Source: an uncultured Christensenellaceae bacterium (GTDB taxonomy: Bacteria > Bacillota > Clostridia > Christensenellales > UBA3700). Taken from it: 6,578 nucleotides of DNA. The notes under the pieces are model-generated. The model was not told the DNA's origin and ran no database searches. It saw nothing but the letters and a program-made list of their open reading frames with translations. Made by a program: the position numbers and the translations under genes. Numbering within the stretch: the stretch's first letter is position 1; each line of letters begins with the position of its first letter. Below, piece after piece: positions 6,577-6,578 of this stretch. The DNA lies in the NCBI GenBank assembly GCA_910588015.1, contig CAJUOK010000046.1, positions 1-6,578 on the forward strand, in the 5' to 3' direction.

Positions 6577-6578
6577 AT

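Noticed and set aside
1..6578. A new multi-gene system in this window
   Set aside because: All five genes are recognisable housekeeping families with complete motifs. There are no unknown genes, mobile genes or odd gene pairings strong enough to support such a claim.

Overview
The window is ordinary core chromosome of a low-to-moderate GC bacterium, most likely a Firmicute of the Clostridia type, perhaps from an uncultured lineage. The reasons are: polA followed directly by coaE, a PolA with a decayed proofreading domain, strong AGGAG-type ribosome binding sites, sigma-A-like promoters (TTGAAT/TATAAT, TTGACA/TATTAT), a YqeY protein, and AT-rich intergenic DNA. The phylum is an inference from gene content. 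I cannot name a genus.

Layout, left to right. Bases 1-325 hold no gene. They carry a cluster of dispersed-repeat units: two near-identical 47-base copies in direct orientation, a related unit inverted between them, and a probable fourth, degenerate unit. A clean promoter and start site for polA follow. DNA polymerase I (326-2893) and dephospho-CoA kinase CoaE (2893-3453) form a tight, probably translationally coupled pair on the + strand. A 250-base AT-rich gap holds a weak hairpin just after coaE and a strong 13-bp hairpin that best serves as the terminator of the opposing operon. On the - strand, a promoter near 5105-5134 drives yqeY (5072-4644) and then an MscS-type mechanosensitive channel (4591-3704). 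On the + strand, mnmA (5246-6325) starts from its own promoter, which sits so close to the ATG that the mRNA would be leaderless or nearly so. It ends in a rho-independent terminator at 6404-6433. The last 145 bases hold a perfect 14-bp palindrome and a consensus-like promoter pointing out of the window towards a gene not seen here.

The genes are housekeeping: DNA repair and Okazaki fragment processing (PolA), the last step of coenzyme A synthesis (CoaE), osmotic protection (MscS), a GatB-like protein of unsettled role (YqeY), and tRNA wobble thiolation (MnmA). I saw no defence system, mobile gene, CRISPR array, tRNA or rRNA, and nothing that amounts to a new multi-gene system. The points worth a second look are the repeat cluster, the promoter-start geometry of mnmA and polA, the decayed exonuclease site of PolA, the divergent CoaE, and the palindrome with promoter at the right edge.
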